In this document: piece after piece, positions 10,640 to 22,537 of the stretch | How the letters are laid out: each line of letters opens with the position of its first letter | How positions within the stretch are numbered: the stretch's first letter is position 1 | Source: Gonocerus acuteangulatus | Taxonomy: Eukaryota > Arthropoda > Insecta > Hemiptera > Coreidae | Length of the DNA: 64,000 nucleotides | Assembly (NCBI GenBank): GCA_946811695.1 | Contig: OX328128.1 | Coordinates: 81,904,243-81,968,242 of the forward strand | Direction of reading: 5' to 3' | The notes under the pieces: generated by a model | Database searches by the model: none | The model's input: only the letters and a program-made list of their open reading frames with translations | What the model was told of the DNA's origin: nothing | Translations under genes and position numbers: made by a program

Positions 10640-10697
10640 GATCTTCAGTTAAATGAAAAAACGTCCAGTTCCTTCACAACAGTTTATTTCCACGCTT
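10640..10697. repeat. Truncated Penelope-like terminal piece
   Basis: TTAAATGAAAAAACGTCCAG and TTATTTCCACGCTT match 14837-14880, but the sequence stops exactly where the ribozyme core would begin, cut by the family A element starting near 10698. Confidence 0.5.
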
Positions 10698-11435
10698 AGC
10701 GCAACGTTTACGCATGGTACCTACTACTATGTAATAAATACAAAAAAACTCATATTTTCGTATTTTGATCAAACTCAGGAACAGGATCCAGTCACTCTAG
10801 TGGTAGAAAGCGCTCCTTGCGGCGGCGTTCTGAACCTACGCCTGGCGGGCTTTTCTATTGAAATATATTACAAAGTAAACCCCCCTTACCGATTGACCAA
10901 TTCAGCTCATTTTTACAACACTTCTTTCTCATGAGTTACCCACGACGTATACCGCGTTTCGTTACAATACAGCAGAAATTACGACCGGTATGAGCATATT
11001 AGTAATTTGGGTCCGGAGTAAACCCCCCCTCCTAATGAACCGATTTAGTTTATTTTTACAACACATATTTACCTGTAGATTACCACTACGAATACCGAGT
11101 TTCGTCGAAATATACCAAAAATCACGGCCGGTAGTGGCGAATTGGTATTGTGGGTCCGGAGTAACCCCCCCCCCCCCGCCCACTGAACCGATTTAGTTCA
11201 TTTTTATATCTCACTTTTCTCTCTATATTACTACTACGAACACCAAGTTTCGTTGAAATATAACAAATATTACGGCTGGCATGGTCAAATTAGTGTTTTG
11301 GGTTCGGGGTAAACCCCCCCTTCCGGTGGACCGATATTGGTGGTTAACGAACTCGTCCAATCGTTTGCTAATTGAATGCTATATACCAAGTTTCGTGACG
11401 AAAAAACAAAAACTCTGGCCTCTATCGTGTTAACA

Positions 11436-11480
<45 letters not shown>

Positions 11481-11613
11481 TATTATATAAATTTTAACGG
11501 AGGTCATTTTCGGTGCCTACTAGGTAGGATCGATAAAGATTTGAAGAAATTTTTCAAAAATTCCGTCATGAGTCCAACCTCAATAGCTACTTTCCTTCGG
11601 AGGAAAGTGATAA
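10698..11613 (+). mobile_element. Helentron-like element, family A copy 2
   Basis: 5'-truncated relative to the full copy at 22974-24093. It starts near ACGTTTACGCATGGTACC and continues through CACTCTAGTGGTAGAAAGCG and three 140-bp cores with GTCCGGAGTAAACCCC, then a TA tract and the 3' hairpin ACTTTCC-TTCGGA-GGAAAGT, here followed by GATAA instead of GCTAA. Non-coding. Confidence 0.7.
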
Positions 11614-11687
11614 AAAGTTAATTGCAATTAATGCAAACCACTCATGCATTGTAAAATAAATAACTCTATGATTTTAAGCAGTAGGTA

Positions 11688-11950
11688 GCATGGGCGTATA
11701 TAAGGGGGGCTGAGGGGGCTGCAGCCCCCCCCCCGAAATTTTGATTTCATCGGTAAAAATTTCATAAAACCCTTAAAAATGAATTAAATAAGAACATTTA
11801 GTTTATAATACATATTCTATTTTGGGTGTAATAGCGTTTAAGTTGGCTAAAACTCTTCTAAGATCTAAATTGTTAGTATTCCATACACCGGAAATAATCT
11901 CAGCCCCCCCCGAAATTTTCCCAGCCCCCTCCGAAATTATTTTCTACTAG
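11688..11950 (+). repeat. Dispersed repeat family D, copy 2
   Basis: Matches 7834-8062 in order: GCATGGGCGTATATAAGG, GGCTGAGGGGGCTGCAGCCC, GGGTGTAATAGCGTTT, AATTGTTAGTATTCCAT. It keeps an extra GAAATTTTGATTTCATC segment lost from copy 1. Confidence 0.65.
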
Positions 11951-12080
11951 CTGTTACCCGGTGTGCAATGCTACACCTACTTTATATTAAATATCTGTAG
12001 CCGGGCTTACCATGCTACGCTGCTTCATATTAAATAGTTGTAACCCAGCTTCCATGGTACGCCTACTTTATATTATATAT
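11946..12080. repeat. Three degenerate 55-bp units
   Basis: CTGTTACCCGGTGTGCAATG, CTGTAGCCGGGCTTACCATG and TTGTAACCCAGCTTCCATGG each precede (G/C)TACG or CTACACC and CTTTATATTA. The first unit matches the retroelement-end string ACTAGCTGTTA(T/C)CCGG also seen near 6527 and 42737. Confidence 0.6.
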
Positions 12081-12948
12081 TTAAAAAAATGAATGATTAT
12101 ATGATATTTGTCCAAATTATGAGAATATAAGATAATAAATTGAGAGCTCGGCTGAAAAAATTATTTTCCATTTTTTTTTAAAGAAAGTGGGGTGGAAAAT
12201 AAATGAATCCTTATTTTTTAAAAAGTACCCTTATTTTAAATTGGTATTACAATTAAATGATTCCAAATAATTTAATTGCAATACCGTTTTAAAGAAATTC
12301 CAAACCAAACTCCCTGTGTTTAATTTTTTTAAAGAAAAAAAACATGTGGTCCATAAATAAATATTCATAAAAAATAGCAATACAAATGAGGCATTTAATT
12401 AAGGTTATGATTAGTTATAAGTTGTAATAACCTACAACTGAAACTATATTATTTATTTTTATTGATTGTTTTTTAAATATAATATTTATTTATTTTAAGG
12501 GCTTCGCATCTAAAGCTAAAACCTCAACCTTGCGCAAATATAATATTAATATGTTATATTGTTTACCTGTTCATGTAATAATCCGTAACTGAGTTTTTTT
12601 TTATGAATGAAAAAGTAGGAAAGTGTTGCAGGGTTTATGTTATTTATGCCAAAAGGAAAGTTTTAAAAACATAGTTTGTTGTTTCAAATACACTTTCACA
12701 TATTTTTGTTCACTTTTTTTTCCTTTCTATTAATGCTTCTGTTTCAAATTTTATGGTTCATGAGCTCTTCTATAAGGATAGTCCTTCTATCATAGGAAAT
12801 AGGGGCCTCTAAGAATAAAAACAAATTTAAGATATTTTTCTTGCAGTTATGGTCAACAATGAATTAAAGGTATTTGGGAATTTCAATAACGACATTGACT
12901 AGGCGAGCTACAATATTTTTACCAGCATTGCAACCGTATTTAAACATT
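12081..12948. other. Unassigned AT-rich sequence
   Basis: Low complexity, with no ORF or repeat partner recognised. Confidence 0.4.
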
Positions 12949-13683
12949 TAGTCCAAGAGCTGGTAACACACTTTTCAAGTGTTTTATGTGCCTTTAAATT
13001 GTGCTATAGTGGGTCTCTAGTGTAGATAAAAAGTTAAGTATGTGGTTGCTGGACATACCTTGAAACACCAGGTACTGCGCATGGTAATCAGTAACAAACT
13101 ATGGGCCAAAAATAGTGTTTTATTCAGAAGCCATAAGTCTTTAATGTAAAATTAAGGCAATTCTATAATGAATAATATATAAGGCAGACACTTTTAAGTG
13201 GGATACATATAAAAAAAAAACCGAAGTGGGTTTTTTGTAATATTAAATGAAGTCTCTTCTTCACACTGCTATTTAAACACCATAATTGAAAATAATTACA
13301 AAAGGGCAGACACTTTTTGTGAGGTTTAGTAATCAGCAAACATGAAAATAAATTCAGCCGATGATAGACTGCAATACACTGCGTGTAACCGTAAGAGTGA
13401 GTGAGAGCACCCATCATCTGGACAGGACAGTTGTGGCTGTTCTAGAAATAAAGCAACTTGCCTTAATTATACATTAAAGATTGTTGGCTTCTGAATAAAA
13501 TACCATTTTAGTGACATATTTTTTTAACACCTTTCCCCTATGTGCAGTACCTGGTGTTCCAAGGTATGTCCAGGATACACATATATGCCTTACCTATCCA
13601 CGACATGCAATACACCAAAATTCCAAGATGCATAAAACACTTCATGAAATGTGCGTTACCAGCTCTCCGACTAAATCGTGACA
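12949..13683. mobile_element. Long-TIR foldback-type element
   Basis: About 215 bp at 12949-13165 returns inverted at about 13463-13683. Shared landmarks are GAGCTGGTAAC, AAGTGTTTTATG, CTGGACATACCTTG, AACACCAGGTACTGC, TTTTATTCAGAAGCCA and TCTTTAATGTA. About 300 bp lie between the arms with no transposase. A solo end sits at 4600-4737. The arms differ at perhaps one position in eight, so the insertion is old. Confidence 0.65.
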
Positions 13684-14249
13684 GTCAGAGGATATAACTA
13701 TCTCAGACAAAAGAAAGCATATGTCAGAATATAATGATTAAATTATTATGGATATTAAATTAATAAAAAATTGCATGGAAAATTTAATTACTTATTCATT
13801 TATTAGAACACCACAATTCACGGGACTTCCTCTTCTTATAAAAATAATATTTTAATACATTAATTTATCTGCAAAAAAAAAAAATAGCATGCAAAAGAAA
13901 TATTATAAGAAGAATAACTTTATTAAAACAAAATTAAAGTGAGGCTGCCCAAATTAATACGGTTGTAAAACCATACAGCTCTTATAATAATAAAATAATG
14001 TTTCAAAATGTGGTGAAAATTAATTCATTTATATACATTCATTTGTATGATTATAAACATTTATGGAATTTATTATGTACATCTATCTATATGTGAATAA
14101 AAAAATAAGTTAAATATAACAACATTTAATATAATATTTTAATAATATTTGCATATGTACGTGAGAGAATTAATTTCAAGTTCATAAATTTAAGTCCTTT
14201 ACAAAATGACATTGTTCACAAAGGAGTTTTTATTGTTTAAATAAATCTT
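13684..14249. other. Unassigned AT-rich sequence
   Basis: Above 75 percent AT by eye, with no coding or repeat signal recognised. Confidence 0.4.
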
Positions 14250-14836
14250 TATCTTTAAAACAAAAAGTTCTATCTTTTTGGAAAGTCTTGGAACTTTAAA
14301 CTTTGCTTAAAGCTACATATTCTGCATATGTAGACTCTTCTGTAACATCTTTTTTCTTTCTCGATTTCCAGTATAATACATTACCAAATAACCCAATAAG
14401 AAAACCAGTGGTGGATTTTCCTTCTAAATGATCATTTAAGAATATAGTCTCTACATCCATCTGTTCAACATTTAGACCCATTTGATATCTTCAACTTTCT
14501 TATTTCAACAAAATCTCAAGCATTATTTTGTTTCAAACTATCTATTTCTCTATCCCAAAAATCACAATCGCTTGAACTTTATCAGATTCACCCTCAGCCA
14601 ATCCAATACTGCTTATGTTTTCTTGGATAACATCAACATGCCTATCGACAATGATTTTATTATTCAAAAGTACTTTATATCCCACTTCACTATAACCGAT
14701 TAAAATGCACATATTCACCTTTTTATCCCATTTAGAAGTTATTATTTGTTCTGGTTTCCTAACAAAATCTTTACTACCATATAAATTAGAGTTAGAAACA
14801 TCTGGTTTCTTTCCAAAAAAGATTTCATAGGGTAAA
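14250..14836 (-). pseudogene. Copia-type retrotransposon, 3' half, inverted
   Basis: Minus-strand reading starts PYEIFFGKKPDVSNSNLYG and continues WDKKVNMCILIGYSEVGYK, then NNKIIVDRHVDVIQENI. These are the Copia segments just downstream of integrase (family forms P-Y-E-x-W-x-G-x-K-P and C-x-F-x-G-Y-S-x-x-x-K-G-Y-R). After a gap comes the RT piece VEQMDVETIFLNDHLEG (family Q-M-D-V-K-T-A-F-L-N-G-x-L) fused by deletion to the RNase H piece FGNVLYWKSRKK...STYAEYVAL. The DD of RT is missing, so it is dead. It picks up where the plus-strand half at 9960-10615 stops (shared PYEI), implying one element split by inversion. Confidence 0.75.
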
Positions 14837-14965
14837 TGAAAAAACGTCTAGTTCCTTCACACCAGATTATTTCCACGCTTTCGGTAGCTCTTGCTACCAT
14901 CCTCAGAACTATAATGAGTTCAGCTTCACTGCTGAGGGCTGAGAGTCAGCCCTGTGGCTTTATTA
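14837..14965 (-). repeat. Penelope-like terminal fragment
   Basis: Contains TAAATGAAAAAACGTCTAG and a hammerhead-type core on the minus strand. It shares its first 45 bp with 10640-10697. No ORF. Confidence 0.5.
14879..14906 (-). ncRNA. Hammerhead ribozyme core, GGTAGC stem family
   Basis: Minus strand CTGAGGA, stem II GGTAGC/GCTACC with loop AAGA, then GAAAGCG. The core matches CUGANGA (N7 = G) and GAAA. This stem II is unrelated in sequence to the other families, so it is an independent lineage or strongly compensated. Stems I and III were not resolved. Confidence 0.55.
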
Positions 14966-15600
14966 TTATTGGTGTAAAAAAATGTATTGTAGTTTTCTTG
15001 AAAATGTGAGAATATTTTTGAATTTATCTGACGAAATATCTATATTTCTTAACGATTGTATTTTTCTTTTAATCTATTCTCTCCAACAAATATATTAAAG
15101 AAAGACTAATGTCGAAATAATTTCCTAAACTCAAGAAATAAAATAAAGCATTTTAACCTATTTTATTTTATTTCTCGGCTCCTAAGGTGCATTGGACGAA
15201 AAGCTCGGACACATGTCAACTATTTTTCGATACAGAATCACCAGAAGAAAAATGGGCCAAATCGGTGACCCCGCCGCTGTATACTCCCCTCGCAAGATTC
15301 TAAATTTCACGAAAATATGAAAAATATTAAGTTCTTGAGCAGAAATCATCAACTAGAACAAAGGAGCAGAAAAAGAAAAAGAAAAAAACTCTGAAGAAAT
15401 AGAGATAGAATCTATTATTAAATAGAGAACGCTTTAAATATGTCATAGCCCGAGGGAAGACATTCTCCAGAATCCATAGAGGATCCTAGTATATATATAA
15501 TACACGGAGGTTATAACCCCGGCAAAGGGTTATATCTAGAATAATTCCCATAACCTCCACCTCTAGAGGTCTCTCATGCTTTCTTCAATGCTCCATAAAA
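14966..15600. other. Unassigned sequence
   Basis: The 15180-15300 part has higher GC and no repeat relation. No ORF of note. Confidence 0.35.
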
Positions 15601-15619
15601 AGTTTATGTTCCTCTACCT

Positions 15620-15676
15620 CTCTCCTCTCTCTCTCTCTCTCTCTCACTCTCTCTCTCTCGCTCTCTCTCTCTCTCT
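15620..15676. repeat. CT microsatellite
   Basis: Interrupted CT dinucleotide run ending directly before a degenerate hammerhead-like segment. Confidence 0.9.
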
Positions 15677-15686
15677 TCACGTAAGC

Positions 15687-15716
15687 CTGAAAAAGCCGGA
15701 GAGGAAACCGGCGAAA
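15687..15716 (+). ncRNA. Degenerate hammerhead-like core
   Basis: CTGAAAA replaces CUGANGA (G8 to A), followed by stem II GCCGG/CCGGC with loop AGAGGAAA and GAAATATAGC. The stem and the following GAAATAT(A/T)GC match the intact core at 26376-26405, so this is a decayed relative. Activity is not expected. Confidence 0.4.
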
Positions 15717-16087
15717 TATAGCACTTAAAAGAGGAGCAGCTGTCTCACAAAAGAAACCTCGTTCGGAGGGCCCCTTAACTTCAACGACGACAGTGACGAC
15801 AACGTTAAACAAATTTACATTCTGGCTTTGATGGCCTTCGTCGAATTCTTGATCAAATAGTAAAGATATCCGGGATGTCTTGGTATTCAATTCAATGACT
15901 TTTATCGCAGGAGTTTGACTTAAGAAGAGTTGTAACGCAACTTGTTCCACTCCTCGCAGACGAGCCTGGAGTAAAGGCCAGTTAAGGACCCTTCTATTCA
16001 CCCGACCTCGCCCCCTGGGATATTTTTACATCCAAAGGATGAAAAAATGGTCACGGATGAAGAAACGAGGCAGGACTGTGAAAGAAT

Positions 16088-16325
16088 TAATTGTAGACCA
16101 TGGAACGAAAAGGGACAATGTCGAAACCTCTGAAATTTGAGTGAACTGAACGAGTGACATCTGCATGGGATATATATTAATCGTTGTTAGTTGTTGAGGA
16201 AAAGAATATTTTTCTTTAACACTGGCCCCTTTCGCAATTACGTTTACCCTGATGTCACTAGTGCAGTTCACTCAAGTTCCATAGGTTTGGACATTGGCCC
16301 TTTTTGTTCCAAGGTACAGATCAAC
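16088..16325. repeat. Imperfect inverted repeat, about 60-bp arms
   Basis: GACCATGGAACGAAAAGGGA, CAATGTCGAAACC and TTGAGTGAACTG on the left return inverted at about 16260-16325 (CAGTTCACTCAA, GGTTTGGACATTG, TTCCAAGGT). The central part has AGTGACATC / GATGTCACT as well. Class unknown. Confidence 0.6.
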
Positions 16326-16537
16326 AAATAAACGTTTTCAGAAGGCAACCGTAAACACTATTAAACGGAATTAAATTCATATATAATCAATCTATAATAC
16401 AAACAATAGAAATATGTTATAACAATAACACTGGCACACAAAATAAAAACAAAGTCCTATTTTCCAAACACACCATACATATATTCTTATGTATTTCCAC
16501 ATGCTTAATCCGGGGTCTGTTTCACCCCATCGTTTCA

Positions 16538-16652
16538 AAATCAAGGTCATTTCAAGGACAAATAAGTATATTTTGCGAAAATTAATCTTTGACTCCAGAT
16601 TTATTTTTTGCTAAATAAACATATTTGTCCTTGAAATGACTTTGATTTTGCG
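16538..16652. repeat. Hairpin with 30-bp arms
   Basis: AAAATCAAGGTCATTTCAAG followed by GACAAATA pairs with TATTTGTC followed by CTTGAAATGACTTTGATTTT. One mismatch, loop about 45 nt. Confidence 0.75.
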
Positions 16653-17139
16653 CCGATGGTGTAGACCTCGGATTCGAATTCAGCGACCCTCAAAACCATG
16701 AAAGCTCTAATTATTCCTTCATAAACGACTTCATACGAAATTTGACCTTCAAATGTTCTTAAACCGGTCGTGCTGGGGTAAAACGGACTACGGAATAAGA
16801 TTCAGCGTGTCGAAATACAGAAGAATATATGTATTGTGTCTTTGGAAAATACCACTTTAAAAAAAAAAAAAAAAATGTATGTGACTAGATATTTAATTTA
16901 CCTACATTTTAACGTCCATTTCTCAGAATTTTAGGACGGGTTATCTATAGGTCATCACCCTTTTCAAGCCAGGATAAATATTTAATTATTCTCAAGTTCA
17001 TGTATGCGAACATTAGCACACACAAAGAAACAGAATTTTAATGAAGCGAACAAATCCAACAAAATGTTTTTGAAGAATATGTAGTTGTATAGTGACAAAA
17101 GGAGAAATAAGTGGTAATGATAAAGAGTTGATAACTCAC

Positions 17140-17271
17140 CATATCTGATATCCTTATCATTAGGAATGTTTCCGTTGGGTTCCAGACGGTCGAGGAACTC
17201 ATCGGAGTAACCGTTAAACGGGAGTTTCGTGGTCTTCGATTTCGAGTCGTCCGGTTCGTCCTTAGAAATAG
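17140..17271 (-). CDS. Candidate internal coding exon, unknown protein
   Basis: A 132-nt minus-strand open segment with a strong acceptor (TTCTTTTTTGTTTACAG just upstream) and a good donor (ATATG|GTGAGTT). It starts in phase 1 and ends in phase 1, so it can be skipped without a frameshift. It encodes a hydrophilic 44-residue stretch including SKDEPDDSKSKTTKLPFNG and YSDEFLDRLEPNGNIPNDKD. Codons use G/C at many third positions (CTC, GAC, GGT, CGT), unlike the AT-rich surroundings, which supports real coding. Asp/Glu/Lys-rich and probably disordered, with no domain recognised. I infer an exon of a host gene whose neighbours may be 32264-32437 and 49196-49259. The alternative is a chance ORF, but both splice borders argue against that. 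Confidence 0.6.
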
Positions 17272-17289
17272 CTGTAAACAAAAAAGAAA

Positions 17290-18029
17290 ATATACATTAG
17301 TATGTAAATACAGGTGGAGTTCTTAGGGATATTTCAGAAAAATAAATTCGGATGATATGAGATAATGTAAAAAGATGGTATTTTGAGAAATAATCGACAG
17401 CACAAATTGTTTAGAGAACTAGTATATATGAATTGTATTCTTACCACAAAATTATTTTACTAAATATATGTATATTTATACTAAATAGTGTATATTTTGT
17501 GTAATTGTGATGATATTTGTTGCAACAATATTATCTTTAGTTTATCAAATACTTCCTTAATGATTTCCAGGTGCCTGGTTATAAAAAAATTGATTCACCA
17601 CCCCCAGGCACGGCGGAAAGCCCATACTAAATTAGATTCCCACTGGTTACTTCTCCAAAAACTGATGAGCTGTCCTAAAACTTTGAGTTATATACAAACT
17701 CACGTTAAAATTTAAATAACTAAACAATCTTTAATTTATCATCCGACGCCTCAACGGCCAATATCTTTGAGATTTCTACACCTCAGGGAATCACCAAGTG
17801 TATCGGAGAAATATTTCTTGACAATCAATAGCCATAAAAAGGTAATAAGGAGTCGCGTGCGAAGCCACGTGTAACACCAACTTCTACAAAAGACAGCGAA
17901 TATATCCTGAGTTAATTGCCGAATTGAAGAGAAGGGATTTGTAGAGAAACGACGAAATGGACCAGTGAGTGAGGTAGTGCTTATTGCAGGAAACGGCTGA
18001 TAGAGTGCACTACTGGGAGCAGTAACTCA
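17290..18029. other. Probable intronic sequence, no feature
   Basis: No repeats or ORFs recognised. It lies upstream (minus orientation) of the candidate exon. Confidence 0.4.
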
Positions 18030-19120
18030 AGATTAGTAGGAACTGGTTCTCATCAGGGGGGTTCGTCAAACACTCACAGCAACTAACACAGGTAGAAGGA
18101 ACGGTCAAATAGAGTTCTCGAGTCTGGTTCAGGAATCCTGGGGATTCGTTCATTTTAGGGCCTATTGAATACTACACATGTAGAAGGATCGGTCTAATAC
18201 TCTACTCGATTCTAGTTCAGGGGTTATTGGGATTTGTTCATTTCAGGACCTACGTAATACACCTGTAGAACGAACGGTCTAAAACGCTTCTCGATTCTAC
18301 TTCAGGGCACATTGGATTCGTTCATTTCAGGGCCTTCTGAATACAACACAGGTACGTAGAAGGATCGCTCTAATATTCTTCTCCAGTCTAGTTCAGGGGT
18401 TCTTGTGATTCGTTAATTTCAGGACGTTCTGAATACAACACATGTAGAAGGATCGCTCTAATATTCTTCTCCAGTCTAGTTCAGGGGTTCTTGTGATTCG
18501 TTAATTTCAGGACGTTCTGAATACAACACATGTAGAAGGATCGCTCTAATATTCTTCTCCAGTCTAGTTCAGGGGTTCTTGTGATTCGTTAATTTCAGGA
18601 CGTTCTGAATACAACACATGTAGAAGGATCGGTCTAATATTCTTCTCCAGTCTAGTTCAGGGGTTATTAGGATTCGTTAATTTCAGGACGTTCTGAATAC
18701 AACACATGTAGAAGGATCGGTCTAATATTCTTCTCCAGTCTAGTTCAGGGGTTATTAGGATTCGTTAATTTCAGGACGTTCTGAATACAACACCTGTAGA
18801 AGAAACGGTCTCATACGCTTCTCGAGTCTACTTTAGGGGACATTAGATTCGTTCATTTCAGGGCCTTCCGAAAACAACACATGTAGAAGGATCGGTCTAA
18901 TATTGGTCTCTAGTCTAGTTCAGGGGTTCTTGGGTCATATTCATTTCAGGAAGTTCTGAATTCAACACCTGTAGATGGATCGGTCTAATATTGGTCTCTA
19001 GTCTAGATCTGGGGTTCTTGTTATTTGTTCATTTCAGGACGTTCTGTATGCAACACCTGTAGAAGGAACAGCCAAATACACTTCTCGAGTCTACTTCAGG
19101 GGTCTTTGGGTCACAGATGT
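18030..19120. repeat. 88-bp tandem array, about 12 units
   Basis: Unit landmarks: TTCAGGACGTTCTGAATAC, AACACATGTAGAAGGATCG, TCTAATATTCTTCTCCAGTC and TAGTTCAGGGGTTCTTG. The central units (18421, 18509, 18597 ...) are nearly identical and spaced 88 bp apart. The outer units are diverged in a graded way on both sides, the pattern expected from homogenisation by unequal exchange. Confidence 0.9.
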
Positions 19121-19235
19121 CTCTTCGATTCCAGCCACTGGTCGGAGCAGAAGGGACCTTGTGTAGGCCACTTTCAATATCATCTTCGCGTCCTTCTGAC
19201 GTTAATTGAGGATGAAGTTGGGAGACGTTGAGCAC
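19112..19235 (-). CDS. Weak candidate coding segment at the edge of the 88-bp array
   Basis: The minus-strand frame reads MKDDVLNVSQLHPQLTSEG and EDDIESGLHKVPSAP before running into the tandem array. Composition (acidic, Ser/Pro, moderate GC) resembles the 17140-17271 exon. The acceptor side is poor and no clear donor is seen, so this may be an old exon, an alternative exon or chance. Confidence 0.22.
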
Positions 19236-19249
19236 ATCATCCTTCATAT

Positions 19250-19825
19250 TGTATCATATTAACAAATGTATTCATATAAAGAATGTACTAATCAACAAAT
19301 AAATCATTGCTATTCTAATATGAGAAAAAAAGTAGGAAGTCTGATATTTAGGACAAAAGTATTATTATATTTGTTCAAACTGTATACAACTTGTTTCAGA
19401 CCCTTATAGTGAACGTGTCGTTTTGGCGTAACGTTCACGATAGCGGGCGAAGACCTAACAGCTGAAGGATAGAACCAACAGCCGGGTCAATAACCTAGAA
19501 TCATCACAAATAGAAGTAAATGACAGGTGGATGAACTTGTTTGGAAAACGGGTTTCCTAAATAATAAACACACACTAAGTAAACAAAAATTCGTAAGGCA
19601 GATAAATTTTCTATCAGCAGCCCAGAAGGCAAAGTCAAGACAATGGAGGATGAAGTAGCTACTTGACGAAGCCGCCAGCACTCGAAGCAGTGTTTGGATA
19701 GGACTTGGTGGCAAAACACTTCGCCTATATCAAGTATCCATTTATCCTACAAAAACATAGCCTAAAATAATCTTGCTCAACTTGTAAGCTTCGAGGAGTA
19801 AGAGTTATGTACAAAAGATTATAGA

Positions 19826-19886
<61 letters not shown>

Positions 19887-20639
19887 GGCATATATCTTAT
19901 AAAAATTAAATGATTATTGGGACCTGAAGCTGTGCCTGAATTTACTAAATCTTATTCTAAGCACGTTTCTCGATGGATATTCTTCATATTGTAAACAGAA
20001 GTAATTATTCAGCTGCCAGGTTCGCCATGTATAGATTTACATGAACATTTTTTATGTAGCGTTGAAATAATTTACTAATAACGACATTGTGTGAAATACT
20101 GTTATACTGATGACGCCGGGTATTACTAGAAATAGCAAAGAAAGGATTATTTAATATTTGACCATTAATATTTATAAGAAATCGATAATAATTTAAAAGG
20201 GTGAGAAGAAAATAAGTTCCAAATAGTAAAATAATGACCACAACTTCCCGTAGAATTGGCAATAAAATTCGAAGAGGGTAACGTAAGTGATAATAAACAT
20301 AAAGCTAAATGGAAACAGAGCTAGCGAATGCTAATGTAAGAATAGAAGGAATTTATGGAAAGGAAGGAAATAGCGGGGAAACGGTCCGCCATTGTATTGT
20401 AGATAGCGGGAGTTGATTTATCCGGCTCGGAGGACCAAAATATTGTGAGGGCGCACTTAACCTCAATCTCTCATTCACTTACTTTAATTTATCATGCGTC
20501 CGCACGAACCTTCAAGTGCCTCAAAGACCAGGGTTATGGGTCACTGAGAGCACAGTAGGATGTATGTCAATACTGGATTTGATGCTTGCTACACAAGTTC
20601 TTACAACGTCAAACTATTTTTGAATTTGGTAGCCTAATA
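19250..20639. other. Unassigned sequence with a TA tract
   Basis: TA microsatellite at 19826-19881; otherwise no element or gene recognised. Confidence 0.4.
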
Positions 20640-21030
20640 TGATGGAAGAGATCGTCCGAACCTCTATTAGACTGCTATTGGGAAATGATGGTTTGATTAT
20701 TTCATTGCTGCTGCCAATAGTAGGAGATCTAGGAGTCATCAACGAAAAGGTTAAACTCCAATGGCTTTTTAAGGCACCCTTAAGTGGGTGGAAAAGTCAG
20801 GGTTGAATCACCACGAACAGATCATTGGCGACAGTCAACCATCTTATTGGATTCCGACAGTCACAGAACTTCTTACTGGAGGAACTCCTACGTTCTTAGG
20901 TCTATCGACTTCCATCGTGCTGCTGTCCTAGGAAAGAGACCTTAACGATGGTTTGCTTCTTCCAACGCTGTTATTGAGATCTAGATGTCACCATCAGCAA
21001 GGTTAAGCTTCAAGCCATTCAGTGATGAGT
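20640..21030. repeat. Diverged direct duplication, about 240-bp spacing
   Basis: The string of landmarks GATGGTTTG, TT(G/C)(C/T)TGCTGCC-type motif, GAGATCTAG, GTCA(T/C)CA and AAGGTTAA(A/G)CT occurs near 20685-20760 and again near 20948-21012. Too diverged to class. Confidence 0.4.
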
Positions 21031-22247
21031 GCATTGCACTTACCGTTTCCATGGTCACTAAACAGAACGACCAAGGCCAATAGGAGATTGACAAATATCT
21101 GATTGGGCATAATTCGGACAACCTCTTACCACTTTAAGGAACATAGACCTACCTTCTTTAGAATATAATCCTGCATATATAGATAGGCAACGGATGGAAT
21201 ATTCTCTATTAAGGTGTGATATTTAATGCTCTGGGAACTTTTTTGTTCCAAGGACCGGACAGTCTTTGATGAGATGACCAAAATAAAGTGCAGTAAACTT
21301 CCTTTAATCCGGCATCCTATGGTCCGGCACGCTTGATATTCAGGCACGGCAGGCGTATCAAGGCCTAACACGAAAAGTGCGCCTCTACAGTTCTTATGCA
21401 TCAATTCCTCGAAATCCCCACCCCACCAACCCCGTGGTGCCTGACGAGGTCGTAGAAAAATTTCCTGAAACCCTCTCTCTTTTCAGAAAAAGGCAGTATA
21501 ATTCTAGCAGTGTGAAATTTTATTTTAGTCATTTCGCATTATGTATGTATTAGTATTATAGTCCACATTTCGTTTAATTTTTACCTCTATTCATTTTTTT
21601 CTACATAGATCCGATAATTCTCAATGTTTGCTAATTAGAGGATTAGAGGAAGTTTACTGCACCAATATTGATGAATCTTGCAAATATTGTATGGTTCTTC
21701 AGGAGACTTCCTTCTTCTTATCGCCATAAATTAAGCGGTCGCCTAGCAATCCATTCTTTCTGAAGCTAAGTGCTTTTAAAACCTCAAAAGAAGAAATTGT
21801 CTGATTGGAAGGAAATCCAATAGCGTAAACGAGAGCAAATCTTCCGAAAGAGGACTATAACAGAAATAGGATTGACATAAAGAGGTTACGGGAGAAGAAG
21901 CCGAAGCTAACCAGATCAAGGAAAGTACCGAGCAAGTCCCCATGAGACGCTTCGAGCGCCATCTAGTAGGCAATTAGTCAAACCCTCATTGGTTCCGCTC
22001 CACTGCCTTCTTGATCGAAATCCGTTTAGTTCCTGCTGGATGGACGCGGCTTCATTCCCTAAGGGTCGTCGGGGTTCGGTACTCGTGTCTTCTACGTCCG
22101 GTAGTCCGAACAATTAAACACAGAGGAGTGGTACCTTTTTTGTGGGAGGAATCAAGCTTTTACAGCGACATTTTCCTAATGAAAAGGATTTACCAATGCA
22201 AATTCCAGCAGCCTCCATGAGATTTCTCTGAAAATCCTCATCCTAGT
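21031..22247. other. Unassigned sequence
   Basis: Includes a moderately GC-rich 21900-22110 block with overlapping short frames on both strands and no recognisable domain or splice pair. Confidence 0.35.
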
Positions 22248-22340
22248 TAGCACCTTCCTCCAAAGGAAAGTAGGTATTAAGGTTGCACTCATGACGTAAT
22301 TTTTGAAAAAATGTCTTCAACTCTTTATCGATGCTACCTA

Positions 22341-22345
<5 letters not shown>
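22248..22345 (-). mobile_element. 3'-end fragment of a family A element
   Basis: On the minus strand, the terminal 95 bp of family A: GCTACCTAG...GTAGCATCG region, CATGAGTGCAACCT, TACTTTCCTTTGGAGGAAGGT and GCTAA. It stops at the TA tract, with cores and 5' end missing. Confidence 0.65.

Positions 22346-22376
<31 letters not shown>
22343..22376. repeat. TA microsatellite
   Basis: About 16 TA units at the truncated end of the family A fragment. Confidence 0.95.
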
Positions 22377-22459
22377 TATAGCAAGACTGCTTTAACGACC
22401 CCATGCTTCCTAAGATATAAAAGAATTTAGATATTTTGGGGCATCTAAAAGAATAAATA

Positions 22460-22471
22460 ATATATATATAC

Positions 22472-22534
<63 letters not shown>
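22460..22534. repeat. TA microsatellite
   Basis: TA tract with two CA interruptions, immediately before the ACAGGGTGTCCCG element end at 22536. Confidence 0.95.
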
Positions 22535-22537
<3 letters not shown>

